Source: Sulfuriflexus mobilis (lineage in GTDB: Bacteria > Pseudomonadota > Gammaproteobacteria > AKS1). Taken from it: 64,000 nt of DNA. Position 1 is the first letter of the stretch. Each line of letters starts with the position of its first letter. The notes under the pieces were generated by a model, which searched no databases, was not told where the DNA came from, and saw only the letters and a program-made list of their open reading frames with translations. The DNA lies in the NCBI RefSeq assembly GCF_003967195.1, contig NZ_AP018725.1, forward strand, positions 2,786,001 through 2,850,000. Direction: 5' to 3'. A program made the position numbers and the translations under genes. Shown one piece after another: positions 34,166-42,958 of this stretch.

Positions 34166-34645
34166 ATGAGAGTACTCGTTCTTTTATGCCTGGGTATATT
34201 CAGCAGCCAGCTGTTTGCGGAGCAAAGCCCGGTGATTTCAACCAAACGCCTGACCATGGAATATGCGTTGAAAATGGCACAGGGTGCAATTAATGCATGC
34301 CGTCAGAAAGGAATACAGGTAGGGGTAACCGTCGTCGACCGCAATGGTCAGCCACAGGTCATGTTACGTGATGTGCTGGCGCCTATCCTCACAGCAGAGG
34401 TCAGCATGAAAAAGGCCTATACGGCGGCCATGTTTATCGCGGCCACATCCGCGTTGCAAAGGCAGGCTGGTAGCTCACTGGCGCACATGGATAACATAAT
34501 GTTTGGTGCCGGTGGTTTACCTATCCAGGCAGGTGGTGAGATCTATGGTGGTATCGGTGTCAGTGGAGCACCGGATGGTAAAGATGATGAAAAGTGCGCC
34601 CAGACTGGGATTAATTCAATAATAGAAGACTTGGAATTACTATAA
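34166..34645 (+). CDS. Exported GlcG/HbpS-type protein (paralogue)
   Basis: 159 residues. Seen: a signal peptide (VLVLLCLGIFSSQLFA) and the DUF336 fold (LTMEYALKMAQGAINACRQ, VTVVDRNGQPQVMLRD, FGAGGLPIQAGG then GGIGVSGAPDG). It shares the same motifs in the same order with the gene at 16312, including the C-terminal DDEKCAQTGI. A strong ribosome site (GAGGAGG) precedes the ATG. It lies next to soxA but is divergent from it. Heme binding in the periplasm is inferred from the family. Confidence 0.88.
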   Translation: MRVLVLLCLGIFSSQLFAEQSPVISTKRLTMEYALKMAQGAINACRQKGIQVGVTVVDRNGQPQVMLRDVLAPILTAEVSMKKAYTAAMFIAATSALQRQAGSSLAHMDNIMFGAGGLPIQAGGEIYGGIGVSGAPDGKDDEKCAQTGINSIIEDLELL

Positions 34646-34870
34646 GTTTAACCTTACCCTTATCTACTTATAGTAAAAGGGTCAGAGTGATTAAATTTTA
34701 ATCACTCTGACCCTTTTATTTTTCCTGCAAAAGGCAAGACCTGACCCCATCTATTCATTTATTCCTTATATTAGAGAAAACTGTGCTCTGACCCCACTTA
34801 TGTTAAAATCACTCCGACCCCTTTAATTTGGAGATTAACAGTAACAGTGAGGTTAAGAGGTCTGGCCCCT

Positions 34871-35749
34871 TTAATACTGGCAAGTGGTAATTATTTCTTC
34901 TTCAAACTTCAGGCATTCATTTTCAACAATAGCTCTAACTACATGTATATCCATTGCTTCGGTGCCAAAGTTTTTATAATACAGAAACATATTTGTATCG
35001 TTGAGAGTATTGACGCTTGATAGCGATCCATTCTTATATTGAGTGAATGTGTGTTTATGATACAGGTCGGTTGATCTCATTATTGACAATTGATGAGTAT
35101 GGCCACTGAAAACGTGTTCTATATGATTCTCTCTTACGAACTCGACAACGGTTCTGGAATTGAAAAGAGGGTCTGAATCAGTATCCAGGATAGAATGATG
35201 ATTTAGAAGCATTATTCTATCGTAACTATCTTTATTAATTGCATGAGAAAGTGTTCTCAACATTTCTTGATCCACAAAACCGTTGTCTTCATAGAGTGAA
35301 CAGGTATCGAGGCATACTATCAGGACTGACTCACCATTGACCGTGATGTTTTTAATAAAATTGATGTCAGTAAAATCTTCCTTTATGCCATTGGTATTTC
35401 CATCAAGAAAAATATTATTCTTTCTACAATTGTCACGATTTAATGGGCGAATGACTTCTATGTCGTCGATATACTGTCGAAAATAGTCAGCACAGCGCAT
35501 ATTTCGTTTGTCATGATTTCCGGGAATAGAAACGACGTGTTGGCAATCAATTGACTTCAAAAAATTCCCTGCGGCTTCAAATTCATTTTCGAGAGCATCC
35601 GTTGTATTATCGCCTGTGTTGATTACAATGTCGGCCTCATAGCTGTTCAATTTCTCCAACAACAATTCACTTTTTCCGAGCCAGTGACGAGGGCCAAAAT
35701 GCATATCTGAGATGTGTAGTAGATTCATTTTCGTTTCGAGTATATCCAT
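34871..35749 (-). CDS. Calcineurin-like metallophosphoesterase
   Basis: About 292 residues from ATG 35749 (GGGA just upstream); ATG 35728 (MNLLHISDMHFG) is equally possible. Seen: the five metallophosphoesterase blocks in order: ISDMHFG, NTGDNTTD, SIPGNHDKR, LLNHHS and FSGHTH, which bind two metal ions. The family covers cyclic-nucleotide, protein and nucleic-acid phosphoesterases; this one is closest in outline to CpdA/Icc-type enzymes. No signal peptide, so it is cytoplasmic. It stands alone and is AT-rich. Confidence 0.88.
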   Translation of the reverse strand: MDILETKMNLLHISDMHFGPRHWLGKSELLLEKLNSYEADIVINTGDNTTDALENEFEAAGNFLKSIDCQHVVSIPGNHDKRNMRCADYFRQYIDDIEVIRPLNRDNCRKNNIFLDGNTNGIKEDFTDINFIKNITVNGESVLIVCLDTCSLYEDNGFVDQEMLRTLSHAINKDSYDRIMLLNHHSILDTDSDPLFNSRTVVEFVRENHIEHVFSGHTHQLSIMRSTDLYHKHTFTQYKNGSLSSVNTLNDTNMFLYYKNFGTEAMDIHVVRAIVENECLKFEEEIITTCQY

Positions 35750-36264
35750 TTCCCTAAGCAGGTGAATTGTGCCCAATAAACAACATTTAGGCTTATGATC
35801 TTTGGATCTGGTATCAACGTGCACACAGTCCCGACCAATAGACACAGAGTATGCAGATAATGTGACAATAGCGTGTTCAACAATGGAATAAAAGGATCAG
35901 TACCTTTTAATAATATCGCAAAAAGCGCTTCTAACTGGCAAGAAACCATTGGCTATACAAGACGATACAAATAAAAAATTAAACAGCTGTGCGCCTGACT
36001 AAATAGAGCGTATAATTACACTGTTAATATTTCTCTGTATCGAGCCTACTGGCCAACATGCCTCTATCCTCCTTATTGCGACCCTGTTTGCTTGCAAGCG
36101 AATAGAGCCTATTCATAGCACCCCCTGTTTGCGCTTCTCAAGCTTAATGAGAACGACCAAATTTTAGCGTAAGTCTGTTCATTTGAGCAGCGAGGTGCGC
36201 GCGTTATATCTCCAGCGTGATACAGGTGCGTCCTTGATTTGTATTTATGCCTTTTAGGAGCGCC
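35750..36264. other. Intergenic region, little visible
   Basis: About 515 bases between divergent genes. A short AAAAGGATCAGTACCTTTTAAT unit occurs near 35890. The final part carries AGGAG for the next gene. No gene, RNA or strong promoter is recognised. Confidence 0.4.
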
Positions 36265-36918
36265 ATGACCACCAGCAACGAAAAAGCCCAAGAGTTACAA
36301 CCCGCCATTATTTCCTATGTGAAAGATCTCCCTAATTTGTGTTCACTTGCCGGCTTGGCCTGCACAATATTGGCGATCTATTTCAGCATTCTTGGCGTTT
36401 ACTACGCAGCAATGATTGGCATGATATGGGCCGTTGCCTTTGACTGGGCCGATGGTCTGGTTGCGCGAAGAATGAAGGGCCGCACCGGTAGTGACCGAAT
36501 TTTTGGTGGCCAACTCGATCTACTCATAGACATTGTGAGCTATGGCGTTACTCCCGCGATTCTTTTGCTTAGTTATGGAAAGTTCGACCCAATATTTCTG
36601 CCAATCGCTTTCATTGTACTTGCTGCCAGTGCGATACGCTTAAGTTACTTCAGTACTTTCGGTTTGTCTGATGAGTCCAAATACACTGGGCTGGCACTGG
36701 ATAACAACAACATCGTACTGGTTCTTATATTCCTTTTAGAAAGTGTTCTTCCCGGTGGGGTTTTCTCAATGGTCCTCTATGTCAGTGCTCTGGGGCTGGC
36801 CGCACTCAATGTATCTCAAATTAAAACACCCAAATTTTCTGGCAATCCACGAAATGTTTTTTTGCTTGCGTTTTATACGCTTGGAATAACGTTCATTTAT
36901 GCCTGGAAGCTTTGGTAG
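36265..36918 (+). CDS. CDP-alcohol phosphatidyltransferase
   Basis: 217 residues from ATG 36265 (AGGAG five bases upstream; the ATG at 36247 has no ribosome site). Seen: about six transmembrane segments and the family motif DWADGLVARR, then GGQLDLLIDIVSYGVTP. The motif normally reads DGxxARx8Gx3Dx3D; here there are about four extra residues between AR and the glycine. The SYGVTPA end resembles phosphatidylserine synthases (PssA). Role: transfers a phosphoalcohol between CDP-activated and free alcohols in the membrane. It probably works with the cytidylyltransferase 71 bases downstream. Confidence 0.88.
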   Translation: MTTSNEKAQELQPAIISYVKDLPNLCSLAGLACTILAIYFSILGVYYAAMIGMIWAVAFDWADGLVARRMKGRTGSDRIFGGQLDLLIDIVSYGVTPAILLLSYGKFDPIFLPIAFIVLAASAIRLSYFSTFGLSDESKYTGLALDNNNIVLVLIFLLESVLPGGVFSMVLYVSALGLAALNVSQIKTPKFSGNPRNVFLLAFYTLGITFIYAWKLW

Positions 36919-36989
36919 CCGGTATCGGCACTGGTAAAACGGTCGATTAAAAACGGCACTGATAATTATTTCTTCGAGGAAGTAAGCGC

Positions 36990-37433
36990 ATGATTGTATA
37001 TACCGTAGGTACTTTTGATTTATTGCATGTAGGACACCTTGCTTTACTGGAGTACTGTAAATCACTAGGTAGTGTTGTGGCCGTAGGCGTTGCGTCAGAT
37101 CGTGTTGTAAATTCTTACAAGCCTAATGTGCCTGTTATTCCTCTTCAGCAACGAATGGAAATGCTGAGAGCTTTGAGCTGTGTTGATATTGTGCGCCCCT
37201 ACGACGAACTTGAATATGTGTCTGGTTGCAAAGAACTGAATGTTGATATTTTCGTGATTGGCGAAGATTGGGGGAACAAACCTCACAATCTTGCGGTGGA
37301 GTCTTATCTAAAATCGGCAGGGAAGCAGATCAAGCAAGTACTTTATAACCCCCGCACTTCATCAACCACAATAAAACAAAATGTCATAGCTCAATCTTAT
37401 AATGTAAGTGATTTTAAGATTGCTGTTGCGTAG
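36990..37433 (+). CDS. Small CTP-dependent nucleotidyltransferase (TagD/RfaE-C type)
   Basis: 147 residues. Seen: GTFDLLHVGHLALLEYC (the HxGH site), PVIPLQQRMEMLRAL, VIGEDWG and the late NPRTSSTTIKQN, as in glycerol-3-phosphate cytidylyltransferases. Role: makes a CDP-alcohol from CTP and an alcohol phosphate. Placed directly after a CDP-alcohol phosphatidyltransferase gene on the same strand, it could make the activated head group which that enzyme uses. Which alcohol is used cannot be read. The last 15 residues extend a little past the usual end. Confidence 0.88.
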   Translation: MIVYTVGTFDLLHVGHLALLEYCKSLGSVVAVGVASDRVVNSYKPNVPVIPLQQRMEMLRALSCVDIVRPYDELEYVSGCKELNVDIFVIGEDWGNKPHNLAVESYLKSAGKQIKQVLYNPRTSSTTIKQNVIAQSYNVSDFKIAVA

Positions 37434-37889
37434 CGGCCTAATTAACAGGAATTAAGTTGACGCAGGGCTCAACGGGTCAGAGGGCTAAAGAGGTAATCCA
37501 TTTAATGCTAGTGGGAAGTAAGATTAAAGGGTACTGACCCCTTTTATTATTGCTACGGCTGCTCATTTTTTAATCCCTCCGTCCCCTTTTATTAGTCCGA
37601 TTTAAAGGGGTCGGAGTGACTTAGAATCCCTTCGGGCTTCATCAAGTATTTCCTGAACTCGCTTTGCTTGTTCTGGTCATTTAATTTTGACCACTAGCAC
37701 CCCTTGCTTTCGGGCGACCCCTTTGTTTTTTTCCCAGATTAAAGGGGTCAGACCCCTTTAATTTCGAGTCTGACCCTATTTATCACTGTTACGGCTTAAT
37801 TATTGAGGCATCATACTAATGTAAATGAGAATCATTTGTCACTGACCCCTTTTATTTCTGAAAAGGCAAAAGACAAGACCTGACCCCGT

Positions 37890-38028
37890 TATTTCTCCCG
37901 TTATTTCTCCAAATATTTTGTATTTCTCCCGTTATTTCTCCAAATATTTTGTATTTCTCCCGTTATTTCTCCAAATATTTTGTAATTAGGACCCCGTTAT
38001 TTCTCCCGTTATTTCTCCAAATATTTTG
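37890..38028. repeat. 31-base tandem repeat
   Basis: Three consecutive copies of TATTTCTCCCGTTATTTCTC-CAAATATTTTG (37890-37982), then a 15-base break and a fourth copy. Copies are identical, so the expansion is recent. The unit itself contains TATTTCTCC twice. Confidence 0.85.
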
Positions 38029-38210
38029 TAATTAGAACAGAAAGGCAAAAAGCAAGACCTGACCCCGTTGTTCTTTCGTTGTTCTTTTAGAGAAAACTGT
38101 GCTCTGACCCCACTTATTGCATTGATTCTAAGCGTGAGTTTTTTCAAGTACTCTGACCCCTTGATTGAAAGGCAAAAAGCAAGACCTGACCCCGTTGTTC
38201 CACTCGTCCA

Positions 38211-38429
38211 GATGGCACCGCGTTTTCGCCCCATGTGATCTTCACCTGCAAGAACTGGTCGAGCAACGAAGAAGGTGCCGCGGCGGTCGGGCATCATGAT
38301 AAAACCGGCCCGACAGAGGATAATTGGGCAAAATCCTGGAACTTCTCACATTTCAGCAGGGGCTGTAGCCAGAAGGCGCTCGAAAGCACGGGCGGCGCCG
38401 GGTTGATATATTGTTTTGCTATTGATTGA
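38211..38429 (+). pseudogene. C-terminal remnant of a secreted DUF1554-like domain
   Basis: A start-less frame reading DGTAFSPHVIFTCKNWSS, then GHHDKTGPTEDNWAKSW, RGCSQKALEST and GLIYCFAID before a TGA at 38429. The W-C-NW pattern and the final LIYCF resemble the end of DUF1554/lectin-like secreted domains. Upstream it is cut by an AAGACCTGACCCCGTT repeat unit. It is inferred to be a gene whose front was lost. Confidence 0.45.
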
Positions 38430-38456
38430 AAAACAGGGGCAGATCGCGATTCAGTT

Positions 38457-38529
38457 AAAGGGGACGGAGGGATTATTTTTTGACCAATTAGTATAACTGT
38501 TCATTTTTTAATCCCTCCGTCCCCTTTTA
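38457..38529. repeat. Inverted repeat of the GGGGACGGAGGGATTA type
   Basis: Arms AAAGGGGACGGAGGGATTAT and TTAATCCCTCCGTCCCCTTT around TTTTTTGACCAATTAGTATAA. It is nearly identical to the copy at 29849-29920. It lies 65 bases downstream of the nuclease-STAND gene. Confidence 0.75.
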
Positions 38530-38594
38530 TTTTTATTCGTTGGCAAATGAGAATGAGATGTATTTGTCACCGACCCCTTTTATTGTTTTGCAAC

Positions 38595-41500
38595 TTATAA
38601 TACCCGTTCCATGAATTCTCCAATTTCCCGCCTCAAAGCTTTCGCGGCGGGAACAAGTAAGCTCTTCAGTGTGCCGCCACCTTTCTCAACTTCATCCACC
38701 CCACTCAGCAGTGCGGGTACTGATGTTCTGGGAGAATAAAAATTAGAGCCGCTCTCCGCATAAATACGCCAGGAATCTGATAAACAATGGGCAACATGGT
38801 GGTTGAATAACTGCTGCAGCAAAAAACTTCCATCAGAGACCATCCCTGAAACCAAAAACGCCTGCAGCTCTAGCGCTTGCTCAGGTTTCAACTCATCCGA
38901 CAACAATTGCACCGCAGCACCACAGCGTTTACACCGATCTGCACTCGCATCATACAGAATCTCAGGCTGCGAATAACCCTCACTGAATAACCTGATATTG
39001 TTCGTTAGGTCGGCGCCATCACCAAGGAGTCGCCTGCTATCCTCCGCCCATATACCCAGCTTTGCTTGTACGTCTAGACCAGCACATACCAATCCAGCGC
39101 ACAACAATCCAAACCAATAGTCTGGCTCTACTAGCGGCCCAGACTCTGGACCATTATCAGGCTCCAGAAATAAATGACTGGAATCTTCTTGTATGAGGCG
39201 TTGAGCTTGTACATAGCTCAATATAGCCTCTACAAAACCCTCTCCGGCGCCAAGAGCGAAAGACAAAGCAAGTTGCGCTTCTGCCGAAACCCAGCGAACG
39301 GCGCGGTACCTAGACCCTTTAAGCCTGTCCAATTCTGCCTTGTACTTTGCTGCCTCAGGCGCCATGGTGGACAAAACGAGAATAACTTGTGCGCAAATAA
39401 ATTCACGACGCGCTTCCAGTCCATCTTCCACGCTAAGGACTTTTAAGTCTGGCGAGCTTGCATAACCAACCTCTATAAAAGCATCATCTTTGCCTCTCTT
39501 CCAAATGCTATTCTCAATTGCTTTGCATACATCAACAGCAACACGGTGTACCGCATCCCACCGCTCAACCTCCTGACTGAAGACTTCATCAGGCAAGAAC
39601 AAAACTGTTTCTGCTAGCAACTTTGCGGCAGAAACGCTATCTCCCTCTTTAAGCATGGAATGGGCGGCATCCACTCTCAGCCCGAACTTGGTAAACTCAT
39701 AAGTACCTGGCTGAATCGAGTCAGCCCCAGCGGAAAATATCTGTCTTGCTTCACCCCACAGGCCTAATCGCGCGGCGCTCATTGCTGCCCGCCGAAACGC
39801 AAATGGGTCAAGTGTTTCTTTGGTGTCAGGGTTGTTGAATAATTCACGCCAAATCTCAAGCACAGACTTATCATCTTCGACGTGAAATAAAACATTGGCC
39901 CGCTGCTCCATAAGCACAGCCGACGACCCATACTCTTCTTCAGCCTCTTTGAGCGCCACAAGCGCGGCATCGCTTTGCTCAAGATACTCCGTCAGAATTA
40001 TGGCCCTTGATTTTGCTACCTCCCTCCCCAGATTGCAGGAAGACTCACCTCTTGAATAATCGTCTAGACGGTCAAGCACTTCAAGCCAAGGCTCCCAGTC
40101 GCTTGTTTCCTCGTGAGTTGCCACCCACGCTGTTTGAACGAATGCACCAACATTCTGCACAAGAGGCCATTCCAGCATCTGATCGAACTGCTGTTTAATT
40201 TCAGTGGTTGCCTCACTTTTTAACCAGTGCAGCAACTCATTAAGACTTTCCATGCCTGTTACAGAATGAATTGCACCAATCAATCCAACTTGTGCCGTCG
40301 TTCCGCTTTTGGGCAGTCCATCTAAGTCAGTGACGCCGAAAAAACCTTTACCAATATCCGGAAGAATATCTGACAATTCATCGGGTAATTTAGAAGGCGA
40401 TCTCAATAACCCGCTTATGGCGTCCAAGCGCATTTTGAGCGGTATTTTTGAATTATCCTTCGCAATCACAGACATCCACATCAACACCTCGTTAACCATC
40501 CTTGCCTCGGGTTTTGATATTTTTTCAACATCTTCCTTCCAGCGAGCGCACACTTGCGGAATACTGTCTGCATCCAAAGTGCATGCCACACTAAATTGCA
40601 GGCTTCTAATAATCACATTAGCTATTTCAGTGCTTGCAAACGTTTCGCCAGCGTCAATTGCGACAAAAGGCAGCCATAAAAGGTGACGCTCAACTTCATT
40701 TACGGCATCATTTTCTTCTGATGTTTGTAATTTTATTGCCGTATTCGCAACCAGTGATGGCTCTCCACCCATATATGCATGAAAAAATAGCGCCGCAACT
40801 TCGGATGGGTCAAGCGTGTGTTTTGATAGCAATGCACTATAGATATCAATATGAGCTTTCTTCCTCCTCTCTTCAGTCCAAACATCAGCCGAGACCCCTT
40901 TCAACAAGGCCGTCACCCGGTACCACTCAGATTCTATGCACTCAATCCATTTGCCAGCCAATCCATCAATAACATCGCCGCCGTTTGCTATCTTGCTTAT
41001 TCCCTCAGCCAGTTTGAGCGCAACCTTTCTATGCATAAGCACCGAGCTTTCTGATAACAAATAAATAAACTCCGCAACCGGCTCTGTCACAGTATCCCTG
41101 AGTAATTGCCTTGCTAACTGCCGCACTGAAGTTACAGCCGTTGACTGGGCGGTTATACTGTCTACGCTCGGCGCAGGCCATCCTTCCGAGGAAAGTTCAC
41201 TCAATCTGACTTGAACAAGTTTCGGATGCCCCCCGGTCGAAGCCGTTACAAGAGCACTCCACTTATGCGCAAATTTCACTGGGCAGCCTTGCTGGATACA
41301 CAATGCTTTCACCTCTTCTGCATCCATCTCCGGCACATAAAAAAGCTCAATATTACTGAAGTCATGAATTGCCGCTGAATCGCTTGACGCCCCTTGCGCA
41401 GTAAGGATAATGCCGCGCCCAGTTATGTTGGCCCTATGCAATATGAGCTCAAGCGAATCTTTGTATGCACGATGTGCGACAGGACTCAAATCCAAGTCAT

Positions 41501-42650
41501 CAATAACAATCAAGCTAGAGCAGGCGTCTTCATCAATTCTTCGCGCAATCGCCATAAACAGGCTGTCTACCTCGCTTGGTTTTCGCCCGCTTAAAGCAAT
41601 CCACCACGCATCCGGACATAGGACTGAAGATACCAGCTGCGCTAACGTGGTCTTGCCCTTGTACACAGTCCCCGTAAGAAGCACTACTTTACGAAGATTA
41701 ATTAGCTCTTGTAGCTGGTTAGTCAGGACAGGTCTTAACAAAAGGGGTTCGGGTAACTTGGGGAGCTTGTCGACCAACAACTCAAGAAGCGCTTCGCCTG
41801 AGGCGCCGCCAGCGATAACGTCCGCCACCTTTTCAGCAGGAACAGGCAAGTACACTGTAGTTGCCTCTTCAATCTGACGCAGCGCATCCCCAAAAGTCAG
41901 GTATCTTTTGCTGGAATCCCTCTCCCGAATAACCTGCCAGAACCTTGATTCCAAATACTTCTTAACACTCTGGACGAGGCTTAACGGTCGACTACGAGAA
42001 CTTAGAATCACAGCGATGCGGTCATCCACACTCCTGATAACCGCATCAGTGTCTGGCTGCTCTGTGAACCAGAAAAACCTCCGTATAAGCTGCTCCTGTA
42101 TAGCTTCGGGTTTCTCGGTAGCCAAAAAAGTTTTGAGCGGACTACCCTCTTTGAGCTTTGTTGAGAGATAGTTGGCTATTTTGGTTGTTATATCGAGGCT
42201 TGTTTGTGCCGCTCTCCACAAATCAATACCCTTGCCGCCGTTAAAATTTCCGTCCTTCTCAGCAGCAACCGAACTGGTTGTCAGGAATTGGAACGATACC
42301 CGGCGAGTAGGTTCTTTGCTTGCTAGGGACCAGTAATTCTCCAGCGCCTCAAGAGCTTTAGCATTCCCAAGGGAGATTGAGCCTTTGTGTCTTTTTACCT
42401 GTACTGCCTTTGCTGAGCCAGTACTGACAACGTCAAAATCTTCCGCCCCCTCCAGATAAATAACCTCTTCTCCATCCCTCAGCCTGAGCCAAGCGTCGAT
42501 TGACCACCAAGCCTGATAAATTATCCCGTCTATGGAGTCGACAGCCTGTCGACGAGAGTCGCCAGTCAGCTCACGAAGAGGATTGGCGTCCTCTATCTGA
42601 GAATTTGCAGATTTTATATCTACGTCAGGTGGAGGGTTATCATTATTCAT
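38595..42650 (-). CDS. Cap4-like nuclease + STAND NTPase + helical-repeat protein (Avs-type defence candidate)
   Basis: 1351 residues. N-terminus (about 30-200): GIIYQAWWSIDAWLRLRDG, then EGAEDFDVV (Glu 67/Asp 73) and AVQVKRHKG (Gln 84, Lys 86), the E-D-QxK core of Cap4/DUF4297-type PD-(D/E)xK nucleases. Residues about 300-520: STAND-like ATPase with Walker A GTVYKGKTT (327-335) and Walker B LIVIDDLDL (around 384). The remaining about 800 residues are helical TPR-like repeats, with a CKRCG pair near 1235. Avs anti-phage proteins have this architecture: the C-terminal part senses a phage protein, the ATPase oligomerises and the nuclease cuts DNA. No adjacent accessory gene. The ribosome site before ATG 42650 is weak. 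Confidence 0.82.
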   Translation of the reverse strand: MNNDNPPPDVDIKSANSQIEDANPLRELTGDSRRQAVDSIDGIIYQAWWSIDAWLRLRDGEEVIYLEGAEDFDVVSTGSAKAVQVKRHKGSISLGNAKALEALENYWSLASKEPTRRVSFQFLTTSSVAAEKDGNFNGGKGIDLWRAAQTSLDITTKIANYLSTKLKEGSPLKTFLATEKPEAIQEQLIRRFFWFTEQPDTDAVIRSVDDRIAVILSSRSRPLSLVQSVKKYLESRFWQVIRERDSSKRYLTFGDALRQIEEATTVYLPVPAEKVADVIAGGASGEALLELLVDKLPKLPEPLLLRPVLTNQLQELINLRKVVLLTGTVYKGKTTLAQLVSSVLCPDAWWIALSGRKPSEVDSLFMAIARRIDEDACSSLIVIDDLDLSPVAHRAYKDSLELILHRANITGRGIILTAQGASSDSAAIHDFSNIELFYVPEMDAEEVKALCIQQGCPVKFAHKWSALVTASTGGHPKLVQVRLSELSSEGWPAPSVDSITAQSTAVTSVRQLARQLLRDTVTEPVAEFIYLLSESSVLMHRKVALKLAEGISKIANGGDVIDGLAGKWIECIESEWYRVTALLKGVSADVWTEERRKKAHIDIYSALLSKHTLDPSEVAALFFHAYMGGEPSLVANTAIKLQTSEENDAVNEVERHLLWLPFVAIDAGETFASTEIANVIIRSLQFSVACTLDADSIPQVCARWKEDVEKISKPEARMVNEVLMWMSVIAKDNSKIPLKMRLDAISGLLRSPSKLPDELSDILPDIGKGFFGVTDLDGLPKSGTTAQVGLIGAIHSVTGMESLNELLHWLKSEATTEIKQQFDQMLEWPLVQNVGAFVQTAWVATHEETSDWEPWLEVLDRLDDYSRGESSCNLGREVAKSRAIILTEYLEQSDAALVALKEAEEEYGSSAVLMEQRANVLFHVEDDKSVLEIWRELFNNPDTKETLDPFAFRRAAMSAARLGLWGEARQIFSAGADSIQPGTYEFTKFGLRVDAAHSMLKEGDSVSAAKLLAETVLFLPDEVFSQEVERWDAVHRVAVDVCKAIENSIWKRGKDDAFIEVGYASSPDLKVLSVEDGLEARREFICAQVILVLSTMAPEAAKYKAELDRLKGSRYRAVRWVSAEAQLALSFALGAGEGFVEAILSYVQAQRLIQEDSSHLFLEPDNGPESGPLVEPDYWFGLLCAGLVCAGLDVQAKLGIWAEDSRRLLGDGADLTNNIRLFSEGYSQPEILYDASADRCKRCGAAVQLLSDELKPEQALELQAFLVSGMVSDGSFLLQQLFNHHVAHCLSDSWRIYAESGSNFYSPRTSVPALLSGVDEVEKGGGTLKSLLVPAAKALRREIGEFMERVL

Positions 42651-42958
42651 AGTCTGGACTGCAGTTTTCAGAACTAAAAGCTGCTTAATGCCCCCTTAGG
42701 AAATGCACACCCCTACAATACAGCTACAGGACATGCTTCAATGCATTTTTGTACTTATACAAAAGCAAAAAACAGGTCTTTTCAGACGACTGTGGACTCT
42801 GTGAATCAAGGGGTCAGATCATTTGATTCGTCAATATATTACCATTTCAAGTCCACTAAGCCTTTTCTGAGTGTCCGTTAAACTAGGGTAAGTCAACCTA
42901 ACCCCTTTGATTGATTATTTCATAAACTAAAAAATATGAATATAGACTTAATATATAC
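42651..42958. other. Intergenic region with a decayed repeat
   Basis: About 308 bases. The segment 42810-42860 is a decayed copy of the repeat at 31422 (GGGGTCAGATCATTTGATTC and CAATATATTACCATTTC). The promoter of the large nuclease gene should lie here. No strong boxes are visible. Confidence 0.45.

Larger units (their letters stand above)
37434..38594. other. Largest repeat-packed gap
   Basis: About 1160 bases with almost every repeat type seen in the window. These are a GGGGTCAGACCCCTTT palindrome (37745), the reversed PEQAKRVQE segment (37615-37690), a Fur-like site (37823), and AAGACCTGACCCCGTT units (37873, 38056 and 38182). The 31-base tandem repeat is at 37890-38028, a CTGACCCC half at 38100, and the GGGGACGGAGGG inverted repeat at 38457-38529. 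One gene remnant lies at 38211-38429. It abuts the nuclease-STAND gene. Confidence 0.6.

Noticed and set aside
37890-38028. CRISPR-like array
   Set aside because: Units are directly adjacent with no variable spacers and no cas genes, so it is a plain tandem repeat.
19738-38594. Integron cassette array
   Set aside because: Gene-plus-repeat spacing is suggestive, but repeats lack attC core sites (RYYYAAC / GTTRRRY) and no integrase gene is present.
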